64,000 bases of DNA from UBA11612 sp965228575 (GTDB taxonomy: Bacteria > Pseudomonadota > Alphaproteobacteria > Rhodospirillales > Rhodospirillaceae), in NCBI GenBank assembly GCA_965228575.1, contig CBDDHW010000016.1, positions 1 to 64,000 of the forward strand, given 5' to 3'. Below the pieces are notes generated by a model, which searched no databases, was not told where the DNA came from, and saw nothing but the letters and a program-made list of their open reading frames with translations. The position numbers and the translations under genes are program-made. The first letter of the stretch is position 1. Each line of letters begins with the position of its first letter. Of the stretch, positions 8,359-17,063 are shown piece after piece.

Positions 8359-8769
8359 GACGCCTCCTTGCCAAAAAATGTCCTGTTAGCGACTCAAAAA
8401 TTGGATTCAATTGTAACAACTTGTAGTGATTTCACCTATTTGACACACAAAATAAGGTGACTTTTGCGCAATTTTTTGAGACACTTTATCTCAGAATTTC
8501 AGGAGACGTTTGCTAATGCCTCTCAGCCTGCGGGCGCGCGAAGGCCGGCCTAAATTAAAGAGCTTAACATGGCTCTTCTCTCCGACGCTCTGCTGTGCGC
8601 CTCCCCTTGCGGGAGGCGTTTGTGATTCTAGATCCGCGTTTTCTTTTTCCTTCCACTCTAAACCGCCGCGAAAGGAGACCTGAAGAGACCGTCAGGGCCT
8701 TCACCTTGACACTCGCAACCGCTTTCACCCCACAGGAGTTAGTTAGTCTTATGAGCAAACGGTCAGCAC
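8359..8769. other. Intergenic region upstream of phoH
   Basis: No conserved gene is supported. An eight-base-pair stem (CGCCTCCC at 8598, GGGAGGCG at 8611) is followed by only a short T-run. A 55-codon frame (8516-8683) has AGGAGA nine bases upstream but a composition unlike a protein, so it is at best a leader peptide. The reading frame ATG at 8751, with AGGAG 12 bases upstream, encodes a basic leader that runs out of frame with PhoH. Confidence 0.4.
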
Positions 8770-9495
8770 GTGCGAAAAAAACAAAACCGAGAGACCCACG
8801 AGTCATCTGAACAATTCAAACTTCACACCATCCGCGAGGGGTGGGATCCCATCGACGGCCATCGCGACCAGCGATTCATGCGCCGGGTCAAACCGCGCAG
8901 CGAAGGTCAGCAACTTCTTATGGAGTCCATTGAGAGCACGCCGGTAACGCTCGCCCTCGGCCCCGCGGGAACGGGCAAAACATATCTTGCCATCGCCGCG
9001 GCGGTGAAAGCGCTCGACGACGGGCGGATCGACCGCATTATTCTCTCGCGGCCGGCCATCGAAGCCGGGGAAACGCTGGGATATCTTCCTGGTACCTTGG
9101 AAGAAAAGATGTCGCCTTACCTGCGGCCTCTTTACGATGCGCTCGGCGAGCGCATGGGCGGCAAGCGACTGCGCCAATATATGGCGGATGGAACCATCGA
9201 AATTGCGCCCATCGCCTATATGCGCGGACGTACGCTGAACAACGCATTTGTGGTGATCGATGAGGCGCAAAACTGCACCTATGGGCAAATTAAGATGCTG
9301 CTGACGCGGCTCGGATGGCACTCGACCATGGTGATTACCGGCGATCCCGACCAAACAGATTTATTGCCGAATGTTTCGGGGCTTTCGGACATCGCAAACC
9401 GGCTAAACACATTGAATGATATCGCAATCGTGAAACTTACCCACAACGATGTTGTGCGACATCCGTTGGTCGCGTGCATGCTATCGGTACTGTAA
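8770..9495 (+). CDS. phoH: Short PhoH-family ATPase
   Basis: A PhoH-type P-loop ATPase, 241 residues, of the short form without a KH or PIN domain. Walker A is GPAGTGKTYL near residue 60; Walker B is VVIDEAQNCT; family blocks LSRPAIEAGETLGYLPG, EIAPIAYMRGRT and ITGDPDQTDL are all present. The listed start is a GTG without a ribosome site. A better-placed ATG at 8751 encodes MSKRSARAKK in another frame, ending at a stop after 19 codons; the two frames meet at a run of seven A. A one-base indel there would give the basic N-terminus expected of the family. Followed by a strong terminator. Confidence 0.85.
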   Translation: MRKKQNRETHESSEQFKLHTIREGWDPIDGHRDQRFMRRVKPRSEGQQLLMESIESTPVTLALGPAGTGKTYLAIAAAVKALDDGRIDRIILSRPAIEAGETLGYLPGTLEEKMSPYLRPLYDALGERMGGKRLRQYMADGTIEIAPIAYMRGRTLNNAFVVIDEAQNCTYGQIKMLLTRLGWHSTMVITGDPDQTDLLPNVSGLSDIANRLNTLNDIAIVKLTHNDVVRHPLVACMLSVL

Positions 9496-9541
9496 ATGCG
9501 GTTTTGAGTTGACCAACTCGCCAATATGAGTTTGGTTTATC

Positions 9542-9600
9542 TGGTGCGTCCCTGAAACTTGGGGCGGTGCGCAAGCGCCGCCCTCTTTTTTTGCGCACCA
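9542..9600 (+). terminator. Terminator inside repeated structured element, copy A
   Basis: A GC-rich stem (GGGCGG ... CCGCCC, with an inner GCG/CGC part) is followed by CTTTTTTT, a good terminator for phoH. The element is bounded by TGGTGCG and CGCACCA, so the T-run lies inside a larger closing stem. The 5' part TGGTGCGTCCC-GAAAC recurs about 1.1 kb downstream. Confidence 0.65.
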
Positions 9601-10053
9601 GCAAATTTGAACCATGCGAATGTTCGGACGTGCGCGTCGCAATAAATTCGCACACTCAGCATCAACACCCATCGAAAACACCACGGTGAAACGAAAGAGT
9701 GTGTTCGCAGATTGTTGATGAGACACATCGCGGGAAAAAAATGTTGCGCCGTAGTCAAAATGATCGCGGAATTGTTTTTGGTCCTAGATTGATGATGCGT
9801 GCACACGTCGGCATTCATCACACGGCGTCCGTCGGGCGTATTTCTCACCAAAGTCTGGACCGGCGTGCATGGGGCTTGGGTCCCATCTTGAGGCCTCGCC
9901 CCACCCGCCGCTCCCCTGGCCCAGTGGGCGGGTTTCAGTATCCAGCGCTATCGCTCTTTACCTCAGATTTATCCCACTATTCTAGGGATTTTGCGAACGC
10001 CGGGTGCACCCAATTCGAGATCCACACCCCGTGAGTCCAGCCCTCAACATCGC

Positions 10054-10086
10054 GGCCGATTTGGTAAATCGGCCCCGGTGTTTTTA
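10054..10086 (+). terminator. Hairpin with T-run in the gene-free region
   Basis: GGCCGATTT, loop GGT, AAATCGGCC: a perfect nine-base-pair stem, then CCGGTGTTTTTAC. The T-run starts six bases after the stem, so efficiency is uncertain. No plus-strand gene immediately upstream accounts for it, apart from read-through from phoH. Confidence 0.45.
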
Positions 10087-10188
10087 CTCGTTTTAGAGTT
10101 CCTGTTTAAGGCATGCATAACAGGTGAAAGCATGCATTGGTGGACGGTCTTTCATGCCGTAGCAATCAATAGACTCCGTCACGCGCTT

Positions 10189-10206
10189 AAATTTCACGTG
10201 AAATTT
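10189..10206. promoter_or_regulatory. parS-like 18-bp perfect palindrome
   Basis: AAATTTCACGTGAAATTT is a perfect palindrome. Its central 12 bases TTTCACGTGAAA equal the core of the chromosomal ParB site parS (TGTTTCACGTGAAACA); the outer two positions on each side differ. It lies in non-coding DNA. ParB binding would need to be shown; it may equally be an unrelated operator. Confidence 0.35.
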
Positions 10207-10611
10207 GTCGTCTTTGGGTGTTGTGTCTGTCGACTGCAGATCGCGCAGACTGGTAACACACGCAAACACGCGCGGTATCGCCCGCTAACCGTGTTTATCC
10301 CGATCAAGGATGGATGGTCTTATTTTTTTGCAACGGAGCGCGCCTTACTCGCGTTATTCATTTGGGACTAGGGAAGATCTCAAGCCTCAATCGGTTGATG
10401 CGAATCGGTGCTATGAGACCAAAATCGGCTAGGCGGCGGTGTCAAAAACGAATTTCACCACCTAAACCGGGAATTTCTTTGTGGGTGTCATATCTAAAGT
10501 TCAAGTCACTGTTCGTTGTTGTGAATTTTGTCGATTAAGACGTCACCAACACCAGAACCGAGACCTGTTGCGCAAAGATATGATTTGAAATGAGGTGATG
10601 CGACCCGAACG

Positions 10612-10658
10612 CCAAAAATACAACAACCGCCCTCAACAGGGGAGAGGGCGGCTGTTGT
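10612..10658 (-). terminator. Strong minus-strand terminator without an assigned gene
   Basis: Read on the minus strand, 15 bases pair (10658-10644 with 10634-10620, one G-U) around a nine-base loop and are followed by TATTTTTGG. That is a strong intrinsic terminator, yet no minus-strand gene lies upstream of it between 10660 and 12208. A short untranslated RNA is possible. Confidence 0.55.
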
Positions 10659-10716
10659 GGTGCGTCCCAGAAACCTGAGGCAGCGCAGAGCCAGCTCGGT
10701 TTTTATTTATGCACCT
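10658..10716. repeat. Repeated structured element, copy B
   Basis: Begins TGGTGCGTCCCAGAAACCTG and ends ATGCACCT, so its ends can pair as in copy A (9542-9600). The flanks are conserved while the central hairpin differs. It abuts the minus-strand terminator. The nature of the element is unknown. Confidence 0.45.
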
Positions 10717-10980
10717 GCCGCTAACACACCACAAAACCGGGGGGCCGCCAACGGCGTACAGAAGAAATTTGATTAAAGGTTTTTCCACCATATCTGGTGG
10801 GTCGTGGTGGGTCTCGCCTGCTACCCCTAGAGGTTGGACATCGGGCGAAATATTATTACTCGGTGAGACTCAGGGACCGGGGTCGCGAGCCCGTCGACTC
10901 CGCGAAATTGGCCCTCTTCGGCTGGACAATGGGAAAGAGCCCATGCACTGTGACCTTAAGGCAAAGGTTGGGGTTCTCTG

Positions 10981-12204
10981 GTGGCCGGATCAGACGGCGC
11001 GGGCTCAGCGCGCGGGAAAAATGTAAAAAGACGCACTGTCCTCGGAACAACGCTGCGCGCTGCTGGCGGTTTGGTGGCGATTGCAGCGATCGGCGGGTCT
11101 GTGCGGATTTGGCAGTCCGGGGCGGGCGGAGATTTGAGTGCAGGCCCCGCATTTGATCCTTGGCGCGACTGGGAGTTGGGAAACGCGGAAGGCCTAAAAG
11201 GTATTGTCGGCGCCGCGATCTTGGCGGCTAGCCCGCATAATACGCAGCCCTGGCTCTTTACCATCAACGACAACGTCATTGATCTCCACGCTGATCCCGA
11301 GCGCTCGCTGGGGGCACTCGACCCCTTTGGCCGGGAGATGATGATGGGCCTCGGGTGTGCGATCGAGAATATGGTGATCGGGGCGGAGACACTCGGCTTC
11401 ACACCTATACTCAATATGTTTCCCACCGGGACAGGGTCGTCACACATCGCGCGCATGACCGTGTTTGCGAGCCGCCCCAAGGATCGCCCGGAGGCGAAAT
11501 TCCTGACCCAGCGGCGCACCCATCGCGGTGCCTACATTCGAACGCGGCGCATTCCCGAAAATGTATTGGACCGCCTCTATGCACAAGCCGAGCAATCTCC
11601 CGCGCGCCTGGTTTGGTTGGGTGCAGATAGCACCGCAGGGGAGATGTTCATCGACGGCACACTAAAATCGACCAGTGCGATTATCGCCGACCCGGAATTA
11701 CTCAGTGCCAGCGAAAAATGGATGCGCCACGATCTGGCGACAGTCAATCGCCTGCGGGACGGCGTTACAACGACCGCCGCAGGGCTTTCACCCTTAATGA
11801 GGCGCGTTGCTCTCATGGTCCCGACGTCGATGATTGCAGGGACGGAGCACGATGAATGGCTAAAATTCACCCGCGATGTTCAGCTACCTACAACGCCATT
11901 GTTTGGTTTGATCACCGTACCCGATGCAAGCGATCGGAGCGCACTCGTAGAAGCTGGACGGCTATGGCAGCGGGTACACCTCGCGGGAACCCGAAATAAC
12001 ATCGCGATGCAGCCATTGAACCAGATGATGGAGATGGCCGACCGTGACAAGGTTCTCGGCCGCGCATCCGAGGCAGACGCCATGCTTACGGAGCTCGCCG
12101 GATACGCAGATGCACAAACCATCTTTGGCTTTCGTTTGGGGTATGCTGAGACCGAGGCGCCACTGAGCCCACGACGAAGCGTGGACCAGGTAATTACAGG
12201 CTAA
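10981..12204 (+). CDS. Tat-exported nitroreductase-like (Acg-type) flavoprotein
   Basis: A twin-arginine signal (KRRTVLGTTLRAAGG near residue 17) is followed by a hydrophobic stretch, so the folded protein is probably exported with its cofactor. The mature part shows the nitroreductase-like motif ILAASPHNTQPWLF and, near residue 180, RRTHRGAY, as in the Acg family of FMN-binding proteins. Members are degenerate nitroreductases; some sequester flavin. Length of about 407 residues fits. The start is a GTG at 10981 with weak GGGG upstream. Substrate unknown. Confidence 0.75.
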   Translation: MAGSDGAGSARGKNVKRRTVLGTTLRAAGGLVAIAAIGGSVRIWQSGAGGDLSAGPAFDPWRDWELGNAEGLKGIVGAAILAASPHNTQPWLFTINDNVIDLHADPERSLGALDPFGREMMMGLGCAIENMVIGAETLGFTPILNMFPTGTGSSHIARMTVFASRPKDRPEAKFLTQRRTHRGAYIRTRRIPENVLDRLYAQAEQSPARLVWLGADSTAGEMFIDGTLKSTSAIIADPELLSASEKWMRHDLATVNRLRDGVTTTAAGLSPLMRRVALMVPTSMIAGTEHDEWLKFTRDVQLPTTPLFGLITVPDASDRSALVEAGRLWQRVHLAGTRNNIAMQPLNQMMEMADRDKVLGRASEADAMLTELAGYADAQTIFGFRLGYAETEAPLSPRRSVDQVITG

Positions 12205-12207
12205 GAA

Positions 12208-12759
12208 TTAAGATCCAAATACCGACGTGAGAATACGCATTACATGCGTCTCACCAAGGGGGTCGAGCTGAATGCCCATCGCCGCAAAATAGACGGTGAG
12301 ATTATTGAGCGCGTCGTCCTTGTTTTCCGCAGGTGAGGTCCCAATCCCGCGGTCGTCTCCTTCAGGGGCGAGAGCATACAGAGCCAGCGTTTCCATTTGT
12401 TCCATTTCAAGTTCGCTTGCCTTTATGCGTTCTCGCAAAGCTGTGGCAGCCTCGAGAGCAGGCCCGCTCATGCCGCTCACGTCGATGTGGTCTTTAAGAT
12501 TGTTGCGCGCGGTCCGGAGCGGCTCGACCATAGCTTTCTGCCACTTTCGCGAAAGCTTAAGCGCCGATCCGAGGTTCTGAGCCAGATTTTTGCTGCCCGC
12601 ACCGCGATATGCGAGCCAAATGCAAAACAGCACCATGTTCACGTCGGCGCCAAAACGGTTTTGTAAGGCGAGGCACGCCTTCTCGACGCCGGGCTGGCTG
12701 TAAGTTTCGGTCATGAAATCCCACAGGGGATTTTCTTTTATCGCCGACTCCTCACTCAT
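12208..12759 (-). CDS. TIGR02444 family protein
   Basis: A 183-residue protein of the TIGR02444 (DUF2390) family; the N-terminal block NPLWDFMTETYSQPGVEKAC and the stretch NMVLFCIWLAYRG near residue 45 are characteristic. Mostly helical and soluble; function unknown. Its ATG overlaps the UbiX stop codon in the arrangement ATGA (12756-12759), so translation is probably coupled to ubiX. It ends three bases from the convergent nitroreductase-like gene. Confidence 0.82.
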   Translation of the reverse strand: MSEESAIKENPLWDFMTETYSQPGVEKACLALQNRFGADVNMVLFCIWLAYRGAGSKNLAQNLGSALKLSRKWQKAMVEPLRTARNNLKDHIDVSGMSGPALEAATALRERIKASELEMEQMETLALYALAPEGDDRGIGTSPAENKDDALNNLTVYFAAMGIQLDPLGETHVMRILTSVFGS

Positions 12760-13379
12760 CTCTTTTTGCTTTCCGGTTTCGCCGTTTTCGCCGCGAGCTT
12801 CCGCTTCGTTTTCCCCTCTCCCCAGCGGTGTACTAAGCCGGATTCAATATCAAATAAGTCAAGAACCCGTCCGACGGTATGGTCAATCATATCCGCTAGG
12901 TTTTTTGGACCCGCATAAAACCCAGGAACCGGAGGGGCAATAATTGCACCGATTTCGGACGCCGTTGTGAGTGTGCGCAAGTGTCCGGTATGTAGCGGGC
13001 TCTCCCGGACCATTAGCACAAGTCGGCGGCGCTCTTTTAGCGCCACGTCAGCAGAGCGTGTCAAAAGACTAGAGGTTACGCCGGTCGCAATTTCGGACAC
13101 CGAGCGAATAGAGCACGGCGCGATGATCATGCCGCGCGTCTGAAAAGACCCTGATGCAATCGCCGCGCCAATATCTGAATTAGAATACGCAACATTTGCT
13201 AATCCCTTGAGCGCTGAAAGTTTCATATCGCTTTCATGCGCAAGCGTGACTTCTGCGGACTTGGACATAACTAAATGCGTTTCGATGCCAACGTCCTGAA
13301 GCGCCTGCAAAACGCGAATTCCGTAAATGATCCCGGACGCGCCGCTAATTCCTACGATCATGCGGTTTGACGTTGACAT
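12756..13379 (-). CDS. ubiX: Flavin prenyltransferase UbiX
   Basis: Makes prenylated FMN, the cofactor of UbiD decarboxylase in ubiquinone synthesis. The FMN-binding block VGISGASGIIYGIRVLQAL is at the N-terminus; APCSIRSVSEIATG and LMVRESPLHTGHLRTL, near residues 95 and 130, match the family's active site. The C-terminus carries an extra lysine-rich tail (KTKRKLAAKTAKPESKKR) not needed for catalysis. The frame is open to 13424, but GAGGA six bases before the ATG at 13379 fixes the start; 207 residues. ubiD is not in the window. Confidence 0.92.
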   Translation of the reverse strand: MSTSNRMIVGISGASGIIYGIRVLQALQDVGIETHLVMSKSAEVTLAHESDMKLSALKGLANVAYSNSDIGAAIASGSFQTRGMIIAPCSIRSVSEIATGVTSSLLTRSADVALKERRRLVLMVRESPLHTGHLRTLTTASEIGAIIAPPVPGFYAGPKNLADMIDHTVGRVLDLFDIESGLVHRWGEGKTKRKLAAKTAKPESKKR

Positions 13380-13600
13380 AGTTTCCTCAATTCGAGCGGC
13401 TTTGGTGACGCTGGCGGCTAGCAAAAATTTAACAAACTCAACGCGTTTTTAGAGACCGCGGTGAAAGAACTATACCTTGAATTTAAAAGGTTTGTTTTGA
13501 GTAAAGGCGCCCCCGCCCCTAGCCTTAAGACGCTATTTTATCTAAAACTAAATTAATCAGCCACATACGCGGCACATCAACAATGAAGGGGCGAGGCAGC

Positions 13601-14302
13601 ATGGCTGGCAAGGAAATTTCAATCGCTGGAAAAGACGGAACATTTATGGGGTATTTGGCCACGCCCACCGGCGGAAGCGGGCCGGGCGTGGTCGTCATCC
13701 AAGAAATTTTCGGTATCAATCCATGGCTGAGGAGCGTTGTCGATTGGCTCGCCGACCAAGGGTACATGGCATTGGCGCCGGATTTATTCTGGAAGCTCGA
13801 CCCTGGAATCCAGCTGGACCCCACAATTGAGGACGAGTTCAACAAGGGGCTCGATCTTTTCGGAAAATTCGACGCCGATGGCGGGGTTGAAGACATTCAA
13901 GAAACGATATCCACCCTTCGAAAAATGCCTGGGTGTAATGGCAAGGTTGGCAATTTAGGATTCTGTCTAGGCGGCATGTTGTCGTACCTCACCGCCGCGC
14001 GCACGGATACGGACGCCAGCGCGTCCTACTACGGTGTGGGGCTCGACAACTTGCTTGGCGAAGCGGAGAAAATCAAAACACCGACCATTCTTCACATCGC
14101 TCGCGAGGATGGATTTGTCCCTCCTGAAGCGCAGGCAAAAGTGGAAAAGGGCCTCGAGAGCCATGCGGCGGTCACCATCTACACGTATGATGGCGCGAAC
14201 CACGGGTTTTGCCGTGAAACCGATAAGACCCATTATCATCCGGAGGCCGCGAAGTTGGCGCATCAGCGCACACTCGATTTATTTACTAAAGCGCTTGCCT
14301 AG
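13601..14302 (+). CDS. Dienelactone hydrolase family protein
   Basis: An alpha/beta hydrolase of the dienelactone hydrolase (carboxymethylenebutenolidase) family. The catalytic cysteine is in GNLGFCLGGML, the Asp in AREDGFVPPE and the His in ANHGFCRE, giving the Cys-Asp-His triad typical of the family. It starts at the ATG at 13601 (GAGGC upstream); a second in-frame ATG at 13583 is less favoured. About 233 residues, cytoplasmic, no signal peptide. The true substrate may be something other than dienelactone, since no aromatic ring-cleavage genes lie nearby. Confidence 0.88.
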   Translation: MAGKEISIAGKDGTFMGYLATPTGGSGPGVVVIQEIFGINPWLRSVVDWLADQGYMALAPDLFWKLDPGIQLDPTIEDEFNKGLDLFGKFDADGGVEDIQETISTLRKMPGCNGKVGNLGFCLGGMLSYLTAARTDTDASASYYGVGLDNLLGEAEKIKTPTILHIAREDGFVPPEAQAKVEKGLESHAAVTIYTYDGANHGFCRETDKTHYHPEAAKLAHQRTLDLFTKALA

Positions 14303-14339
14303 ATGGTGGTCGTCAATCTGGAGTCTTTGGTGAGCGCTT

Positions 14340-15656
14340 ATGAGTGAAATCAGTCTTACGGGTCAGCTCTCAAATTGGTTGAGTGAGATTGCTGCGTGGG
14401 CCATACGGCACGCCACAACTGTGCCGGTTTTAGCTCAAATCGGCGCGCTCAGCCTCATCTTCTTTTTCTCGTATATCTGTCACTACAAACTCCGGCCTCA
14501 TTTGGACAGCTGGATAAAGAAATCGGGCCTACCTGCAGTTCTGCAATCCGCCGGTTCCGCCATCGCCCGGGAGACTGGCGGTTTGATCTTTCTCACACTC
14601 GCTTGGGTTACCGCGGGTGTATTTGAAAGGTCTCCAACACTCGGCACGGCCGACCTTATGGAAGTCTTTGCGAGCCTTGTGACAGCGTGGGTTATTATTG
14701 CGGTTAGCTCGTCGATCATTGCAAATAAGGCCCTAGCACGCGTTGTCGCAGTCATCGCCTGGACGATCGCCGCATTAAATATTTTGGGCTTGCTCGCTCC
14801 GACCCTGGACACCCTTCGTGGGTTCACTTTTTCTTTGGGGTCTGCAACGGTCAGCCTGCTGGACGTGGCGGGAGGAATCCTCCTGCTGATCGGATTGATC
14901 TGGGTTGCGCTGGCAATCACCCGGGCTATTGAGCGGAGTTTGATCGGCGTACAGGGAATCACGCCACGCGGACGGGTCCTCATCATCAAATTGTCGCGCG
15001 GCGCATTGATTGTCCTTGCCGTTTTGGTCGCGCTGCCAACCATGGGCGTCAACTTCGGCGCCCTCGCCGTATTCAGTGGCGCGCTCGGCGTCGGTATCGG
15101 TATTGGCCTTCAGAAACAAGTTTCGAATTTGCTGAGCGGACTTTTTCTACTGCTCGATAAGTCCATAAAGCCCGGCGATGTCATAGAAGTTGGCGAGACA
15201 TTCGGCTGGGTTAAACAGATGACAGCGCGCTACGTCGGCGTTGTAACCCGTGACAATAAAGAGATTTTGATTCCGAATGACGACTTTGTCGTCAATCAGG
15301 TGATCAACTGGTCTCACAGTGATCGCAAAGTCCGTATGGAGATATCATTTGGTGTCTCGTATGCGAGTGATCCACATGAGATACGGCGTATGGCTGTCGA
15401 GGCTGCGAAAACCCCGGAGCGGGTTGCGCAAGATCCTGAACCGGTTTGCCACCTGGCAGAATTTGGCGATAGCTCGTTAAATTTTGTGCTGCGATTTTGG
15501 ATCATTGATCCTGAGCAAGGTGTGACCAATATTAAAGGCCAAGTTTTGCTGGCGCTGTGGGATGCCTTTAAAGAGAAAGGGATCGATATCCCCTTCCCGC
15601 ATCGCCATGTCATTTTGGACCCCGCAACCTTATCGAGTTTGAACAAAAAAACCTGA
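14340..15656 (+). CDS. MscS-family mechanosensitive channel
   Basis: A 438-residue inner-membrane channel. About five N-terminal hydrophobic helices precede the MscS core. The pore-lining helix is GALAVFSGALGVGIGIGLQK, followed by the beta domain DKSIKPGDVIEVGETFGWV and IPNDDFVVNQVINWSH, then the cytoplasmic alpha/beta domain ending PFPHRHVIL. Such channels open under membrane tension to release solutes. It is longer than E. coli MscS because of extra N-terminal helices. Start ATG 14340; same direction as the GST that follows 61 bases later. Confidence 0.9.
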   Translation: MSEISLTGQLSNWLSEIAAWAIRHATTVPVLAQIGALSLIFFFSYICHYKLRPHLDSWIKKSGLPAVLQSAGSAIARETGGLIFLTLAWVTAGVFERSPTLGTADLMEVFASLVTAWVIIAVSSSIIANKALARVVAVIAWTIAALNILGLLAPTLDTLRGFTFSLGSATVSLLDVAGGILLLIGLIWVALAITRAIERSLIGVQGITPRGRVLIIKLSRGALIVLAVLVALPTMGVNFGALAVFSGALGVGIGIGLQKQVSNLLSGLFLLLDKSIKPGDVIEVGETFGWVKQMTARYVGVVTRDNKEILIPNDDFVVNQVINWSHSDRKVRMEISFGVSYASDPHEIRRMAVEAAKTPERVAQDPEPVCHLAEFGDSSLNFVLRFWIIDPEQGVTNIKGQVLLALWDAFKEKGIDIPFPHRHVILDPATLSSLNKKT

Positions 15657-15717
15657 ACGGATGGATCTGGGGCGCGCGGTGATACCTACGTCGTGTCATT
15701 CAATGCCAAGGAACGAT

Positions 15718-16398
15718 ATGTCAAAGACACTAAAGATTTACGGTCGGGTCATCTCTCCTTTTGTCACAAGCTGCGTGCTTGCCGCTCAATTTAAAGGACT
15801 TAATTACGAACTCCTGATGCCCAAGGCCGGTATAAAATCGGCGTCCTACCGCAAGATGAACCCGTTTGCGAAAGTTCCTGTTTTGGAAGATGGTGATTTT
15901 GCGCTCTATGAGTCGCCCGTCATTCTCGAATATTTGAACGCTAAGTCCAAAACCAAATCATTTATTCCAGCAGGCGCGAAGGCCGCCGCGCAAGCGCGTC
16001 TCGTCAGCGCTATTGCAAACGCCTATGTAATTTGGCCCGCTATCAATATCGTCAAGCATAAGCGCGGTACGGCAACAGCACCCGTTGATGTTGATTTAGC
16101 GCTCCAGGATATGGCCAGTGGTCTGGATGCTTTGGAGCAGGCACTCGTTAAGGGTAAATTCGCGGCAGGTGCGAGACTCACACTCGCCGACATCGTCGTT
16201 GCGCCGATACTGCTTTTCACAACCGCCGCTCTTGAGTGGTACGGAGCAGGAGATATTTTTTCCAAGCGACCGAAGCTGAAAAAATACTGGCGGTATATCC
16301 AGACTCACAAACTGTTCGCGCCCTTGCTCAACGACATGACAGACATGTTTGAGACTATGAAAGCTGGAAAATTGCCAACCTGGGCGGACGCTCGTTAG
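15718..16398 (+). CDS. Glutathione S-transferase family protein
   Basis: Thioredoxin-like N-terminal domain starting LKIYGRVISPFVTSCVLAA, then FAKVPVLEDGDFALYESPVILEYL with the cis-Pro and the Glu-Ser glutathione contact, followed by an all-helical C-terminal domain with LTLADIVVAPIL. 226 residues, cytoplasmic. The ATG at 15718 has AAGGA five bases upstream; the longer frame from 15661 is not supported. Detoxification or peroxide reduction is likely, but the substrate class cannot be assigned. Confidence 0.87.
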   Translation: MSKTLKIYGRVISPFVTSCVLAAQFKGLNYELLMPKAGIKSASYRKMNPFAKVPVLEDGDFALYESPVILEYLNAKSKTKSFIPAGAKAAAQARLVSAIANAYVIWPAINIVKHKRGTATAPVDVDLALQDMASGLDALEQALVKGKFAAGARLTLADIVVAPILLFTTAALEWYGAGDIFSKRPKLKKYWRYIQTHKLFAPLLNDMTDMFETMKAGKLPTWADAR

Positions 16399-16417
16399 CA
16401 AAAAAGCGCAGAGAAGC

Positions 16418-16996
16418 CTAGCGTTCGATTATTTTTTCGACCTGACCCCCGAGCGCACGTAGTGCGCCGTCGTGAAACAATAAGGGCGCCCGGCCCACGT
16501 TAAAGATGCGCCGCACACGCCCCACGACAATGTCGTGGTCTCCGCCCGGATACCGCGCTTCAACCAAGCATTCGAAGTAGACAACGCAACCCCCGATCAA
16601 CGGCACACCATCTAGGCCGGTGAGCATTTTCACATCCCGGTATTTGTCTTCACCGGTTTTGGAGAAGTTGACAGCTAACTCTTCCTGGTCTCCGGCAAGA
16701 ACGTTCACGGCGAAAGCTTCACCAACCTTGAAATACTCGTAACTGATGGAAGTGTCGGCAAGGCTCCACAAAATCAACGGTGGGTCGAGAGACAGGGAAT
16801 TGAATGAGCTCACCGTAATGCCGATATGCTCGCCGTTCGGCGTCACAGTGGTGATGATGGTCACGCCGGTTGCGAATTGTCCGAGCGTATCGCGAAATTG
16901 ACGCTGTGCGGCCTCACCCGAGGAGGGGTCGATTCCAGCTGTGCCTTCAATCATGAGCTGCGCGGCAGAGTCTCCGCTCTTTATATGCATTGCCAT
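16418..16996 (-). CDS. Flavin reductase-like domain protein
   Basis: A 192-residue protein of the flavin reductase (HpaC/Rut-F-like) split-barrel family. Visible blocks: FRDTLGQFATGVTIITTVTP, HIGITVSSFNSLSLDPPLIL, FAVNVLAGDQEELAVNFS and GGDHDIVVGRV. Members reduce FMN or FAD with NAD(P)H for a partner monooxygenase; none is seen here. Start ATG 16996 with a poor ribosome site; an in-frame ATG two codons later is possible. Monocistronic. Confidence 0.87.
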   Translation of the reverse strand: MAMHIKSGDSAAQLMIEGTAGIDPSSGEAAQRQFRDTLGQFATGVTIITTVTPNGEHIGITVSSFNSLSLDPPLILWSLADTSISYEYFKVGEAFAVNVLAGDQEELAVNFSKTGEDKYRDVKMLTGLDGVPLIGGCVVYFECLVEARYPGGDHDIVVGRVRRIFNVGRAPLLFHDGALRALGGQVEKIIER

Positions 16997-17063
16997 CTAC
17001 TTAATTCGCCGCTTCGTGCCAAGAAGGCCTTGTGCGATTCTAGGAACGTACTTACCCACCTAT

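Larger units (their letters stand above)
9496..10980. other. 1.5 kb region without a supportable gene
   Basis: Open frames here (for example 9699-10034, 9991-10371, 10709-11026) have no recognisable domains, poor ribosome sites and atypical composition, so I do not call them. The region does hold structure: two related stem-loop elements, a hairpin with T-run at 10054, an 18-base palindrome at 10189 and a minus-strand terminator at 10612. I looked for tmRNA, RNase P RNA, SRP RNA and a cobalamin riboswitch by their conserved cores and found none convincing. Confidence 0.55.

Noticed and set aside
8516..8683. 55-codon frame with AGGAGA upstream of phoH
   Set aside because: Ribosome site is good, but the product is Arg/Ser/Pro/Cys-rich with no regulatory peptide pattern; kept only as a possible leader in the intergenic note.
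9991..10371. 126-codon frame in the gene-free region
   Set aside because: No recognisable domain, no ribosome site, composition unlike the real genes, and it runs through a hairpin with T-run and the palindrome at 10189.
10499..10514. LexA box in the gene-free region
   Set aside because: GTTC repeats are separated by eight bases, not seven.
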